Below, one piece after another: positions 51,601 through 60,634 of a stretch of DNA of 64,000 bases. The notes under the pieces were generated by a model, which did no database searches, was not told the DNA's origin, and saw only the letters and a list, made by a program, of their open reading frames with translations. The translations under genes and the position numbers were made by a program. Within the stretch, counting starts at the first letter, position 1; every line of letters begins with the position of its first letter. The stretch is from Paenibacillus periandrae (GTDB lineage: Bacteria; Bacillota; Bacilli; Paenibacillales; NBRC-103111), in NCBI RefSeq assembly GCF_022458865.1, contig NZ_JAJNMU010000022.1:124001-188000 (forward strand), in the 5' to 3' direction.

Positions 51601-52108
51601 GGAATAACTGCTGGATAGCCTGCAAATTCAGCTCGACCTCGGGATACTCGAAGGATGACCAGCCCGCCTCTTGAGGCTGTGTACTTGCCTGCATCCTATC
51701 TGGTGGAGCGAGTCCGACCAATTGTTTGGCACCTATAAAATCTAATGGAAAATCGGATGCCAAACTATTTTCAAGGAACAAATGTCCACCCTGTGCTACA
51801 TAGCTTTGCAGCATATCGACCTGCTTCACAGATAATGCTCCATGTAGAGAAGGATCTACGTATACGGTATGAAAAGCTTTTAACTGCCGTGAGCTTAGCT
51901 TATCGAGAGGCTGTCGTTCCAGCTGTAAATTGGCAACTAAGGACTGGTTCAGCTGTCCGAATGCCGCGGTATCGAAGCTGTCGCCATTCGTGACATAGAC
52001 CATGCGAATCGATAAATCCTTATTGGAAACAAACAGCCACACAAATGCGACAAGGATTAGCAGGAGACCAACAGCGGCGCCTGTAATCCGGACTTTGGTT
52101 AACTTCAA
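48692..52108 (-). CDS. 1138-residue membrane-anchored FG-GAP/VCBS-repeat protein
   Basis: Unrecognised as a whole. TTG start (AGGGG 8 bases upstream), N-terminal anchor (AAVGLLLILVAFVWLFV, 12-28), an alpha/beta region (about 30-130, GATase/ThuA-like layout), then a middle domain. Five FG-GAP/VCBS blocks follow at about 427-727 (DLNGDGLADLIVGSSDGSIY; DLNADGRPDLILG; TTGDGVPDLVVGD; DVNGDGRLELVVGSSEGD; DLNHDGKDDLIVG), suggesting a calcium-binding beta-propeller. The last 400 residues carry FVHNF, CNERDAGIWFNFGFRP and QYNWGMPF, perhaps a carbohydrate-active fold. The codons at 50130-50480 are unusually GC-rich. First gene of the Dlt-like operon, probably acting outside the membrane. Confidence 0.75.
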   Translation of the reverse strand: MKLTKVRITGAAVGLLLILVAFVWLFVSNKDLSIRMVYVTNGDSFDTAAFGQLNQSLVANLQLERQPLDKLSSRQLKAFHTVYVDPSLHGALSVKQVDMLQSYVAQGGHLFLENSLASDFPLDFIGAKQLVGLAPPDRMQASTQPQEAGWSSFEYPEVELNLQAIQQLFRQFIDNYLQHDGLADLGRFSWGQGLLVSTAEPIVTLNDTTLFALNRYGQGTVFVSSALLPNRYYITGYDLAGGMDAALGFTKLAETMNNSSNPAPGALYFDRSQLPLAPYFHFTFSTGSALLRSEYAAFVSKETFGYSVKKVLGPYGRPAMAHQNHFEAIEAIRDGEGIQWAELLKKYNQLPSFSLVRSSFHWGLWQESVAVHLNTGTNEKPAFVGETVNSFYSSGTRLISEGRPIQLARDPNYHSLGDAFQEPYRAYPALADLNGDGLADLIVGSSDGSIYVYPNLGAQPEAYAGQVLPESVSAGEVRVSNSAKDSKDNADVRKGASIAAPDAFGKREPLRLVNGQPLQTGSNASVTAYDLNADGRPDLILGLSDGTLAVAYGAADGAFTPPAPLLAGGQVIRAAAPVAAAVGDTTGDGVPDLVVGDAAGGVTLYRGQREAGREGAAGAGGVSPGAAGQPLAFEPGSLLFRLPAAYAAPSLHDVNGDGRLELVVGSSEGDLRVYTQQANGQWQADGVLEGSTLNQLGNHALVGGHNSVPLWYDLNHDGKDDLIVGQLEFGMPTTVDDPKFPYAEQLQAFIQYSKDHYLELYPHLFVHNFTSDAQEKEELALHRQAFDRLGIPWKMPGTNQHTWRINNPDPTQTLCNERDAGIWFNFGFRPANIPNEPRLGVQYNWGMPFLMTDSTSGLPSQPPMLLSTPAPVLRLDPQYTTEDLFDSYIAQDMPIDYFEHIEYKFPSGVGELLEFVKFLDQIRNQHSYNFMSETQMARTVLNTLTTQVTIYRPWSEVVMDRIKHMFGMQTKPTIRIKPLTQGVPEQAAEYKGTLGVSIERGQAYADRPLSTESDISDWRNDKLYVGVPLTTLVRFENMKPSGSDSVTESGGITIPIPAAPLLPSASPHLLRSNVPYTLHKSPNEWKLELQSDGMQQIQLRSAVPLNIEGDQLQVVQQDGSDLYTVTHFGAATTILIHY

Positions 52109-52147
52109 AAAAACCCCTCAATTTTCACTCGGTTAAACTACTCAAAT

Positions 52148-52176
52148 AGTATATCATGGATGCAGATCTTTGTTAA
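52148..52176 (-). promoter_or_regulatory. Promoter of the Dlt-like operon
   Basis: On the - strand TTAACA (52176-52171), 17-base spacer, TATACT (52153-52148), about 40 bases upstream of the TTG start. The intergenic 52109-52426 (318 bp) also holds the divergent U32 promoter and no gene. Confidence 0.7.
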
Positions 52177-52285
52177 CTTATGAGAGACTTGGGTGCAGAG
52201 ACGCCAAAGTTGAATAAAAGAGTAGATTCACAGCATTTTTATATGAATTTTGCTGTTTATGAAGGCAATTCCATTGGCTTTAGAC

Positions 52286-52315
52286 TTGACAATTCTGTTA
52301 CACTGTATGTATAGA
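52286..52315 (+). promoter_or_regulatory. Promoter of the U32 gene
   Basis: TTGACA at 52286-52291, TATAGA at 52310-52315, 18-base spacer. Confidence 0.55.
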
Positions 52316-52426
52316 AGCTCATATTGAGCTGCACGCATATGGGAGCATGTTCATTTAAGAAAGATCACTGCAGTTACTCTGCTTACGGGTACTTGCAAAT
52401 GGAACAACATTCGGAGGCATATAAGC

Positions 52427-54949
52427 ATGACAACAATTAAACGATCGGATATTGAATTACTGGCACCTGCCGGAGACTGGGATTGTTTACGGGCAGCAGT
52501 GGCCAATGGGGCTGATGCTGTATTTTTCGGTGTAGAGAAGTTCAATGCACGGGCAAGAGCGAACAATTTTTTAATGGATGATTTGCCGGATATTATGTCC
52601 TTTCTTCATTTGTATGGGGTGAAGGGATTTTTGACATTTAATATATTGGTATTTGAAGAAGAGTTGAGCGAAGCACAAGAGCTAATTGAAGCCTGTATCG
52701 AGGCGGGCGTGGACGCGGTTATCGTGCAGGACCTCGGTCTCGTGAAGATGATCCGCGAGATTTCACCGGATTTCCCTATTCACGGTTCGACGCAAATGAC
52801 GATCACCTCGCCAGAGGCTGTCGAGTTTACGAAGCCATGGGATATCGAGCGGGTTGTATTGGGGCGTGAAAACAACCTTAAGCAGATCAAGCAAATTGGT
52901 GACCAGGCAAAGCTGCCGATGGAAGTGTTCGTGCATGGCGCTTTATGCGTATCGTATTCGGGACAATGTCTGACCTCGGAAATGTGGGGAGGCCGTTCTG
53001 CCAATCGTGGAGAATGCGCGCAGGCTTGCCGTTTACCGTATGATTTGATGGTCGATGGGGAGCAAAAGCCGATGGGCGATATCGCCTACCTGCTGTCACC
53101 AAAGGATTTGGCGGCGCTTGAGCTGGTTCCGGAGCTGATCGAAGCTGGCGTGACTTCCTTTAAAATCGAAGGCCGCTTAAAAAGCCCTGAGTATGTGGCA
53201 AACGTAGTTAGCAAGTACCGGCTAGCGATCGACCGCTACTTTGACGGTGGTGATGTAAGACCGAGCAAGGAGGAGCTGCGTGAATTGGAGCAAAGCTTTT
53301 CCCGCGGGTTTACGTACGGATTTCTAAAGGGTACAAATAACAAGCAGCTCGTAGAAGGCACCTATCCGAAAAGCCGTGGTATTTATCTGGGTCGTGTGAA
53401 GCAAATTTTGCGTGATGGCGTGGTCTGTGAGCTTGAAGCTCCTGTTAAACGCGGTGATGGCATCTGCTTTGACGCGGGGGATCCGACCAAAAAAGAAGAA
53501 GGCGGTCGTGTATACGACATCCGCCGTAGAGGTGTGAAGCTGGAGGGTGAAGCGGCAGGTGGATTGATCGAAATTATTGCTGGACGCAACGATGTTGACT
53601 TGAAGCGCCTGCATGTGGGGGACCGGATATGGAAAACGAATGATCCGCATCTGGATAAAAGGCTGCGTCAATCGTTCGAAAATGATCGGCCTTACCGTAC
53701 CTTTCCGGTGAATATTAAAGTAACTGGAAGACTGGGTGAACCGCTACGCAGCTGGTGGACCGATACGCGAACGGGGCATACTGCCTACGTAGAGTCGGAG
53801 CTGCCGCTGGTACAAGCACAAAAGCGGCCGATGGACGAAGCGTTATTCGCAGAGCAGCTGGGTCGATTGGGCGGTACGATTCTAGAGCTTGGAGAGCTTG
53901 ATGTGCAGCTGGAAGGGGAACTGATCGTACCGATGCGCGAGCTTAACAGCATGCGCCGCAGTGCTGTAGAGCTGCTGGAGACTGAACGTCAGCGTCCGCG
54001 GGCATACGTGAAGCGCAATGTCGATGCTTATGCTGACGTTCCTGAGCACCCTGCTCAGCAGAAGCAGATTTCTTCTACGATTCCACAGGTACGTATGACC
54101 GCTTTATGCCGCAGCCTGGAGCAGGTTGAAGCGGCGCTTGCTACCCATGTTGATATGGTGATCGCCGATTTCGAGTTTATTAAGCAATTTCCCGCAGCTG
54201 TAGAAGCGGCGCGCCTCGCCGGTAAGCGTATTGCGCTTGCTACTCCACGCATTCATATGCCGGGGGAAACCGGATATTTCCGTAATATTTCGAAGCTGAA
54301 GCCGGATGCGATTCTGGTTCGAAATACGGGAGCTGTTTATTTCTATTTAAAGCAGCGGCTCGAACAGCCGAATGAGCAGCATCCTGAGCTGATCGGAGAT
54401 TTCTCCTTGAATATCTCCAATCATAAAACAGCGGCGTTGTTCCTCGAAGCTGGCTTGAATAAAGTTACACCCTCCTATGATTTGAATATTCAGCAAATGG
54501 TCGATCTGCTGCATGCGGCAGATACCTCGAAGCTGGAGGTCGTCATTCACCAGCATATGCCGATGTTCCATACGGAGCATTGTGTATATTGTACATTCCT
54601 CAGTGAAGGGACGGATTATACGAACTGCGGACGTCCCTGCGAGGACCACAGTATTTCACTTCAGGATCGTGTCGGCATGTCACATCCGGTACGGGTTGAC
54701 GAAGGCTGTCGGAATACGGTGTATAATGCGGTAGATCAATCTGGTGCTGAATATGTGCGGAACTTCATGGATTTGGGAATTTCCTCCTTCCGTATTGAGT
54801 TTTTAGAGGAGACAGGGGATAAGGTCAAAGAGGTTATTTCCTTGTACGAGCGTGCGTTGAACGGTGAAATTAGTGGGACTCAAGTATGGAAAACCTTGAA
54901 GGCAACCAATCAACTGGGTGTCACAAGAGGACAGCTTTTAAAAAAATAA
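52427..54949 (+). CDS. U32 family protein (RlhA/YdcP-like, DUF3656)
   Basis: 840 residues. Family members include E. coli RlhA and TrhP, which hydroxylate rRNA or tRNA pyrimidines; peptidase activity is doubtful for many. ELLAPAGDWDCLRAAVANGA and VFFGVEKFNARARANNF at the N-terminus, cysteine cluster CVSYSGQCLTSEMWGGRSAN plus GECAQACRLPYDL (residues about 165-205, likely Fe-S or metal site), SPKDLAALELVPELI, and a second U32-like region after about 560 with CVYCTFL and CGRPCE. Length fits the two-part Firmicutes form. GGAGG precedes the ATG. Confidence 0.88.
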   Translation: MTTIKRSDIELLAPAGDWDCLRAAVANGADAVFFGVEKFNARARANNFLMDDLPDIMSFLHLYGVKGFLTFNILVFEEELSEAQELIEACIEAGVDAVIVQDLGLVKMIREISPDFPIHGSTQMTITSPEAVEFTKPWDIERVVLGRENNLKQIKQIGDQAKLPMEVFVHGALCVSYSGQCLTSEMWGGRSANRGECAQACRLPYDLMVDGEQKPMGDIAYLLSPKDLAALELVPELIEAGVTSFKIEGRLKSPEYVANVVSKYRLAIDRYFDGGDVRPSKEELRELEQSFSRGFTYGFLKGTNNKQLVEGTYPKSRGIYLGRVKQILRDGVVCELEAPVKRGDGICFDAGDPTKKEEGGRVYDIRRRGVKLEGEAAGGLIEIIAGRNDVDLKRLHVGDRIWKTNDPHLDKRLRQSFENDRPYRTFPVNIKVTGRLGEPLRSWWTDTRTGHTAYVESELPLVQAQKRPMDEALFAEQLGRLGGTILELGELDVQLEGELIVPMRELNSMRRSAVELLETERQRPRAYVKRNVDAYADVPEHPAQQKQISSTIPQVRMTALCRSLEQVEAALATHVDMVIADFEFIKQFPAAVEAARLAGKRIALATPRIHMPGETGYFRNISKLKPDAILVRNTGAVYFYLKQRLEQPNEQHPELIGDFSLNISNHKTAALFLEAGLNKVTPSYDLNIQQMVDLLHAADTSKLEVVIHQHMPMFHTEHCVYCTFLSEGTDYTNCGRPCEDHSISLQDRVGMSHPVRVDEGCRNTVYNAVDQSGAEYVRNFMDLGISSFRIEFLEETGDKVKEVISLYERALNGEISGTQVWKTLKATNQLGVTRGQLLKK

Positions 54950-54960
54950 CATGGAATATG

Positions 54961-55002
54961 AAGCAGTTTAGGGCCTTTGTACTAGGTCCTGACTGCTTTT
55001 TT
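54961..55002 (+). terminator. Terminator of the U32 gene
   Basis: AAGCAGTTTAGGGCCT pairs with AGGTCCTGACTGCTTT across a short loop, then six T. A perfect 11-bp tandem repeat GATTTTTGTAA x2 follows at 55006-55027. Confidence 0.82.
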
Positions 55003-55159
55003 GTTGATTTTTGTAAGATTTTTGTAAGGTCCGATATTGTATGATACAGATAATGTATGTATTCATGTAAATATGTGTAAACCCCTATTTTTGTTCGGAG
55101 GCTGCACATTTACTGGATGATCCATGTTCATTGACAAAAGAATAAGAGGAGGAGAAACA

Positions 55160-57886
55160 ATGTTTTTGAAAGAAGCACGCAGTAAGATCAGCTCTGGTCT
55201 TGTGTTCACGCTGTTGTTCAGTTTGCTATTGCCTGCATTAGCTTGGGGCGCTGCAGCAGTGCCATTGAAGGACATCGCAGATTCCTACGCGCAAAAGGAA
55301 ATTCAAAGCTTGGTCGATAGTGGGATAATCAGTGGTTACGAGGATGGGAGCTTTCAACCGCGTAAATCGATCACCCGCGCCGAATTGGCCAAAATTCTCG
55401 TGTTGTCTCTTGGATTGAAAGAAGATCCTGACCAAGCGGCTGCCTTCACAGACGTGGACAAAAACAGCTGGTACAGAGGTTTTGTCGGAGCTTTGGTTCA
55501 ATCCAAAATCACACAAGGAAATTCGGCTACTACTTTTGCTCCTGACGCGAAAGTAACAAGAGAAGAGCTGGCTGTATTCTTTATACGCGCTCTGGGTCTT
55601 GAGGAGACAGCAACCAAGGTTGCTGCTGATGCCAAGGTTTCCGATCTGAGCACTGTATCAAGCTGGGCTCAAGCTCATGTATCGCTTGCATTCAAAGTAG
55701 GCTTCTTGCAAGGTATTGACGATGGAGCAGGCTCTATCAAATTCAGTCCTAAAGACAACTCGGAAAGACAAGCGGTTGCTCGTCTGGCCTATGAGTTCAA
55801 GAACAATAAGGACACTATCATCAATAAGGCAAAAGGACTTGCTGTTGGAACTTTAGCTGTTAGCTCCGCTGTTGTAACGAACAATACAACTGTAGAAGTG
55901 ACCTTCAATCAAGCAGTAGGTACAGTGTCTGCATCCGATTTCACATTTGATAACAGCTTGACCGTTACCAAAGCAGAGTTGAAATCCGGAAGCACAACGG
56001 TAGTTGTTTTAACAACCAGCGTGCAAACAGGTGGAACTGTGTATAAGCTTAGCTACTTAGGCAAAGACACAGGCATTACGGTAACCGGTGCAGCAACTGG
56101 CGGAAGCGGAAGCAGCAGCAGTGGCAGCAGCGGTAGCTCTCTTTCTATATCAGATAAGCAATTGCTTGCAATGGGTGGTACTTTAAACAAAAATATCAGA
56201 TTGATTGAAAGTGGTACCTATGGCCCTGCTGACGGTTCCACTACTGTAGTTAATGGAACATTGACGCTTGACCCTGGCGAAACTGGCGAAATTACGCTGA
56301 GAAATATTAAAGCGGATAATATCGTCGTTGCTTCAGGTAGCTCTAATTCCATTAAATTAGTAAATGTTGTTATCGTAGTAGAATTGAAAATTGATACTAA
56401 CGCGTCTCAAACAGCATTGGTTCGTGTTGTAACAGAGGGAACTACAGTAATCAAAAGCACTTATGTAGGTTCTGGTGCCATTATCGAAGCAACTAAAGGT
56501 AGCTTTGGTAATATCAATATCGAAGCAGGGGCTGCGGGCAAGGAAGTTCAGCTTAAAGGGACAATTACAGACGCCGTCTACGTGTCTAGTCTGGCAGCTA
56601 ATGTAACTATTAATGTAAGTGCACCAACAACTGGCGGTGGCAGCACTTCCGTGGCAGCATTGAACCTGGGTGCAAACTCGAAAGTAAAAACAGAGACAGG
56701 TTCTACATTAAAATCTTTGGTAGTAACAGCAAATATTAAGGTAGTGTTGGATGGTGCGGGAGCTATTTCTAATGTATCTGCTGCTTCGACAGTAACAAGC
56801 CTTGCATTAGATGTAACTTCGACTGTCAATATTGAAAAGGTCACATTAACGATCACAGTTACAGTCACATTGACTGGAGATACGGGTGCAGTTGCGCGCA
56901 TTACTATAACCATCGAAGCTGGAGGCGGTACAGTAGAAGTATCACCTGATATTGCTGCAGTAAACGCAAGCAGAGATGCATTGGTAATCGGTTATGCAAC
57001 GGGTGATTCAGAAGCATCGGTTAAAAGCAACCTCAAGTTGCTAATAACAGATAGTAACAACGGAACAACCATTACGTGGTCTTCTTCGAACACTTCTGTA
57101 ATCGGCAATGACGGTACCGTTACACGTCCTGCCGCTGACACATCAGTAACGTTGACGGCGACAATCAGTAAAGGTACTTCCACTGCTACAAAATCATTTA
57201 CAGTATTAGTTGTTAAAGCTACTGGGAATTCAGAAACAGCTGTGGCTGCAAGTATTAATGCGCTAGCCATTGGTTATGCTTCTGGTGATTCAGCTGCGTC
57301 GGTTACACAAAATCTTACTTTGGAAACATCAGACGTAGTGAATGGAACAACCATTACATGGTCTTCATCGAACGCGGCTGTGGTTAGTAACACAGGTGTT
57401 GTAGTTCGTCCGACAGCCGACACCGTAGTAACATTAACAGCTACTGTTAGCAGCGGCAGCAATTCTGGTACTAAAGAATTCCAGGTTACTGTTAAAGCTT
57501 CAACTTCAGTTACTACTGTAACTTATCTAACTTACAACACTACGGCTTCGGTTACGAATTCGGTTTATAGTGGCGTGAGCGGTGCTAATAACGTTAATGA
57601 TACAAATCTTGCACTCCATGTGGCAGCAGCTAATGCATCTGACTTCTTAATCGTTGGATTTAGTGATGCATTATCAGCTGATTCAAATGATCTTCTTGGG
57701 GTAACGGTTACTTCCAATCCATCTGCTACTGCTAATACTTATACTGTATTTGGTGGCACATACTTTGGATTCAAGTATACGAACCCAAGGGTATCAGGTA
57801 GTGTCTATCAAATACAAATAGCTGGTCTAAAGAAATCGGACAGCAGCACAGTACCTACAGTAACCATTTACGTATATCAAGACTAG
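55160..57886 (+). CDS. SLH-domain cell surface protein with Ig-like repeats
   Basis: 908 residues, exported and held to cell-wall polymer. Signal peptide (VFTLLFSLLLPALAWGAAA), three SLH domains at about 30-85, 95-150 and 160-215 (VPLKDIADSYAQKEIQSLVD; FTDVDKNSWYRGFVGALVQ; VSDLSTVSSWAQAHVSLAF), an Ig-like domain, a Gly/Ser linker (GGSGSSSSGSSGSS), a Thr/Val-rich repetitive beta region (about 340-600), two atrophied bacterial-Ig repeats about 82 residues apart (both with NGTTITWSSSN), and a unique C-terminal 115 residues. GAGGAGGAG before ATG 55160; an upstream ATG at 55124 is unsupported. No enzyme domain recognised. Confidence 0.9.
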   Translation: MFLKEARSKISSGLVFTLLFSLLLPALAWGAAAVPLKDIADSYAQKEIQSLVDSGIISGYEDGSFQPRKSITRAELAKILVLSLGLKEDPDQAAAFTDVDKNSWYRGFVGALVQSKITQGNSATTFAPDAKVTREELAVFFIRALGLEETATKVAADAKVSDLSTVSSWAQAHVSLAFKVGFLQGIDDGAGSIKFSPKDNSERQAVARLAYEFKNNKDTIINKAKGLAVGTLAVSSAVVTNNTTVEVTFNQAVGTVSASDFTFDNSLTVTKAELKSGSTTVVVLTTSVQTGGTVYKLSYLGKDTGITVTGAATGGSGSSSSGSSGSSLSISDKQLLAMGGTLNKNIRLIESGTYGPADGSTTVVNGTLTLDPGETGEITLRNIKADNIVVASGSSNSIKLVNVVIVVELKIDTNASQTALVRVVTEGTTVIKSTYVGSGAIIEATKGSFGNINIEAGAAGKEVQLKGTITDAVYVSSLAANVTINVSAPTTGGGSTSVAALNLGANSKVKTETGSTLKSLVVTANIKVVLDGAGAISNVSAASTVTSLALDVTSTVNIEKVTLTITVTVTLTGDTGAVARITITIEAGGGTVEVSPDIAAVNASRDALVIGYATGDSEASVKSNLKLLITDSNNGTTITWSSSNTSVIGNDGTVTRPAADTSVTLTATISKGTSTATKSFTVLVVKATGNSETAVAASINALAIGYASGDSAASVTQNLTLETSDVVNGTTITWSSSNAAVVSNTGVVVRPTADTVVTLTATVSSGSNSGTKEFQVTVKASTSVTTVTYLTYNTTASVTNSVYSGVSGANNVNDTNLALHVAAANASDFLIVGFSDALSADSNDLLGVTVTSNPSATANTYTVFGGTYFGFKYTNPRVSGSVYQIQIAGLKKSDSSTVPTVTIYVYQD

Positions 57887-57898
57887 TTTCACCAAGCC

Positions 57899-57926
57899 AG
57901 AGTCAACCTTCGGGTTGACTCTTTTT
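57899..57926 (+). terminator. Terminator of the SLH protein gene
   Basis: AGAGTCAACC, TTCG tetraloop, GGTTGACTCT, then a T-run. Perfect 10-bp stem with a UUCG loop. Confidence 0.95.
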
Positions 57927-57974
57927 GTATTTGCGGCGAAAATAAAGGAAGATATTGTCGATTGGAGGCTGGAG

Positions 57975-58649
57975 ATGAAAGAAAACAAATGGGTCCTGGG
58001 TCTAATCGGCATCATCCTTGTAGCGGCGATCTGGTATATATATCCGATTCTTTTTCCGAAGCAGGTGGAAAGTACGAGTCAGGAATATGTGCAGGCAACG
58101 AAGCTGATCAAAGAAGGCAAGCTGGAAGAGGCCAGACCGTTGTTAATGAAAGGAATTGCCAAGGAACCGGGGGAAGGTAAATATCATTTCGCACTTGGCA
58201 ACATTGCCCGGCAGCAAAACAAGCTGGAGGAGGCGTTGGTCCAATACGATCAAACTATTCAAAAGACACCCGGTACAACAGAAGCGTATAACAACAAAGC
58301 CGGCATTTTGATGCTGCAAAATAAACCTGACGAGGCGTTGACGGTTATAGAATCAGGACTTCAACATAATCCTGCATTTCAGGATCTGCTATTCAAAAAA
58401 GGGCAGCTGCTTTATGTAAAGAAGGATTACGCGCAGGCGATCGCGGTTTTACAGCCGCTCAGCAGTGACGCCAATTATGTTGAAGCTTATCGATTTGTGG
58501 GACTATGTCTTCGAGAGCAGCAAAAGTATGATCAAGCAGTCGAGCAGCTTCAAGTATATTTGCAAAAAACACCGCAGACTACGAAGGGTCGTGCTGAAGT
58601 CGAGCAAGTGGTAGCCGCCATGCAAACTCAGGTGTCATCAATAAAGTGA
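57975..58649 (+). CDS. TPR-repeat membrane-anchored protein
   Basis: 224 residues. One N-terminal transmembrane helix (VLGLIGIILVAAIWYIYPILF), then about four to five tetratricopeptide repeats (for example KYHFALGNIARQQNKLEEAL and TEAYNNKAGILMLQNKPDEA). A protein-protein scaffold facing outside or cytoplasm, partner unknown. GGAGG 6 bases before ATG 57975; a longer frame starts at 57915 inside the terminator region and is rejected. Confidence 0.85.
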   Translation: MKENKWVLGLIGIILVAAIWYIYPILFPKQVESTSQEYVQATKLIKEGKLEEARPLLMKGIAKEPGEGKYHFALGNIARQQNKLEEALVQYDQTIQKTPGTTEAYNNKAGILMLQNKPDEALTVIESGLQHNPAFQDLLFKKGQLLYVKKDYAQAIAVLQPLSSDANYVEAYRFVGLCLREQQKYDQAVEQLQVYLQKTPQTTKGRAEVEQVVAAMQTQVSSIK

Positions 58650-58755
58650 ACGCGTAATGCACTAATTAATTCTTAGTAAACACGTTTTGATGGGTTCAGG
58701 TTTATAGAAATGCTCATTCAGAATTTAAAAAAATAGCGAGTAAGAGGGTGAATAA

Positions 58756-60579
58756 TTGATTACAACAGCTCAAATAATGGTTCAACTCATGAATGAGCAG
58801 CGGTATGAGGAAACGGTTTGGACTATGGAAAGGGTTCTTATGGATGGTGGCAGCGTAAGCTTGGAACTGGTCGATCAGCTGCCAAAAACATGGACCTGTA
58901 AATCTGCGTTGCTGCTGCAGCTTCAGGGTGAGCATTGTGCACACAAGGGCGAGCTGGCTGAAGCCTATGCCTTATTGAAACAGGCTGTTCAAGGCTTTGC
59001 CAGGATGGGTTTACAGCTCATGATGTTGAATTCGATGGCGCAGTTGGCTGCTGTTTGTTTACGGATTGGGGAATGGCAGGATGCTCAGACATTACTGAGC
59101 TTTTTACATATGGAGTTTGAAAGGAAAGAGACTTTCGTGGGGGGGAAGGTTCTTCATGTACTGGCTCGAGGCTCATATTTAATCGATGCACTAGAAGGAG
59201 AAGTCTCTGCATACAAGGAGGCGGAGGCACTTTTTATACAAGCAGGTACCGACCTGTGCTGTATGCAGCTCTATGTAGACCGCCTAATGGATCAGCTGGC
59301 TGTGGTAAGTGAACTGGAGCTGGAGCGAATAGGGATATATGTAGAGCAGAAATCGAGGTTGGACCCTGCGTTGTTCACATGGGGACAATTCATTAATGGC
59401 CTTGTACATAGCCGGCGTGAGCAATGGGAGCAAGCGGTTACTGCTTACTGCAACGTGAATAGCGATGAGCTGTCGTATGAATACGCTGCATTATTTTTGA
59501 TTCAGAGAATGGAAGCGGAGCTGTTGGGGGCACGTGAGATTGATGATAGTCTGTGGAGCCAACTAAATCGTCTGGAGGCTGTTTTGAGCAGTGATATGCC
59601 CATTCAGCTTCAAATATGTGGTATTCGGTACTTGCAAGCCAGATGGCAGGGGAGCCACATGGACGCAGAACAGCTGCAAGTTAAACTTCAGGCGTGGATG
59701 GAACTGGTCAATCATCCTGCTCATTCGGCATGGTTAGCCCAGTGGGAGCGCAGATGGGAGTCGCGGCTGCGGGTACAGAGCGCAACTAAATCTAATACAG
59801 CCCGAAGCTGGAATATTAGCTGCTTTGGAACATTGACATTCACCAACGCCGATATAGAAGTTAAAAATGTGAAATGGAAGCGGAAAAAGGCGCTGGAGCT
59901 TTTTGTTTATCTACTCATACAGCCCGACCTGTCAGCGCCAAAGGAACGGGCGATGGAAGTGCTGCTTCAGCAAGTCGACGCAAATAAAATGAATAATCAG
60001 CTATATGTCATCATTCATCAGCTAAAGCAAACCTTGAAACAAGAGCTGCAAATGGAGTCGGCTATTGTAATCAAGGATGGGACACTCAGCATTAATAGCC
60101 AATTGCTGGGCCAGGTCGATCTAGTCAATTATCACAATCTGATACGAATGGGGGATCAGGCCTGGGGATCGGATTATGAGCTTGCAATCGATTGCTACAA
60201 TCAAGCAAGGCAGTTGTATGGGGATTTGATCCCTGAGTTGAATTATGTAGATTGGCTAGATGCCTACCGGGAATCATTAGTTGAAAAGCAGGTCGGTGTT
60301 TTGCGGAAATTGTCACTATATTATAGTAACCAAGATAAGCGTGAACTAGCGGAGGTTTACTATAGCCAATGGATAGAGACCCGGCCATTAGAAGAAGAAG
60401 GGTACCAGGCGTTAATTGAGTTTTTGCTTTCAACGGGACGACAGTATGAAGCTCGACGTTGGTATAGCAAATGGGAACAGGTATGCCGTCAAGAGCTGGG
60501 TTGGGTGCCTTTATCAGAAATGAGTAAAATGGTCGTTAGCATAAACCCATCAGGAGATGTAGAGGACGAACGGATATAA
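58756..60579 (+). CDS. SARP/BTAD-like transcriptional regulator
   Basis: 607 residues. A long TPR-like helical N-terminus (about 1-350), then an OmpR-type winged helix (about 355-450; WNISCFGTLTFTNADIEV and KWKRKKALELFVYLLIQPD) and the bacterial transcriptional activator domain (about 455-600; VDLVNYHNLIRMGDQAWGS and ARRWYSKWEQVCRQELGW). The domain order (TPR, DNA-binding, BTAD) differs from classical SARPs, which put the DNA-binding domain first. TTG start with GAGGGTG upstream. Followed by a STAS-domain gene 55 bp downstream. Targets unknown. Confidence 0.8.
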   Translation: MITTAQIMVQLMNEQRYEETVWTMERVLMDGGSVSLELVDQLPKTWTCKSALLLQLQGEHCAHKGELAEAYALLKQAVQGFARMGLQLMMLNSMAQLAAVCLRIGEWQDAQTLLSFLHMEFERKETFVGGKVLHVLARGSYLIDALEGEVSAYKEAEALFIQAGTDLCCMQLYVDRLMDQLAVVSELELERIGIYVEQKSRLDPALFTWGQFINGLVHSRREQWEQAVTAYCNVNSDELSYEYAALFLIQRMEAELLGAREIDDSLWSQLNRLEAVLSSDMPIQLQICGIRYLQARWQGSHMDAEQLQVKLQAWMELVNHPAHSAWLAQWERRWESRLRVQSATKSNTARSWNISCFGTLTFTNADIEVKNVKWKRKKALELFVYLLIQPDLSAPKERAMEVLLQQVDANKMNNQLYVIIHQLKQTLKQELQMESAIVIKDGTLSINSQLLGQVDLVNYHNLIRMGDQAWGSDYELAIDCYNQARQLYGDLIPELNYVDWLDAYRESLVEKQVGVLRKLSLYYSNQDKRELAEVYYSQWIETRPLEEEGYQALIEFLLSTGRQYEARRWYSKWEQVCRQELGWVPLSEMSKMVVSINPSGDVEDERI

Positions 60580-60634
60580 ATTGCTTTTCCGAATATGGTT
60601 TTTACAAAGCAATGCGATAGGGGGAACGGACGAG

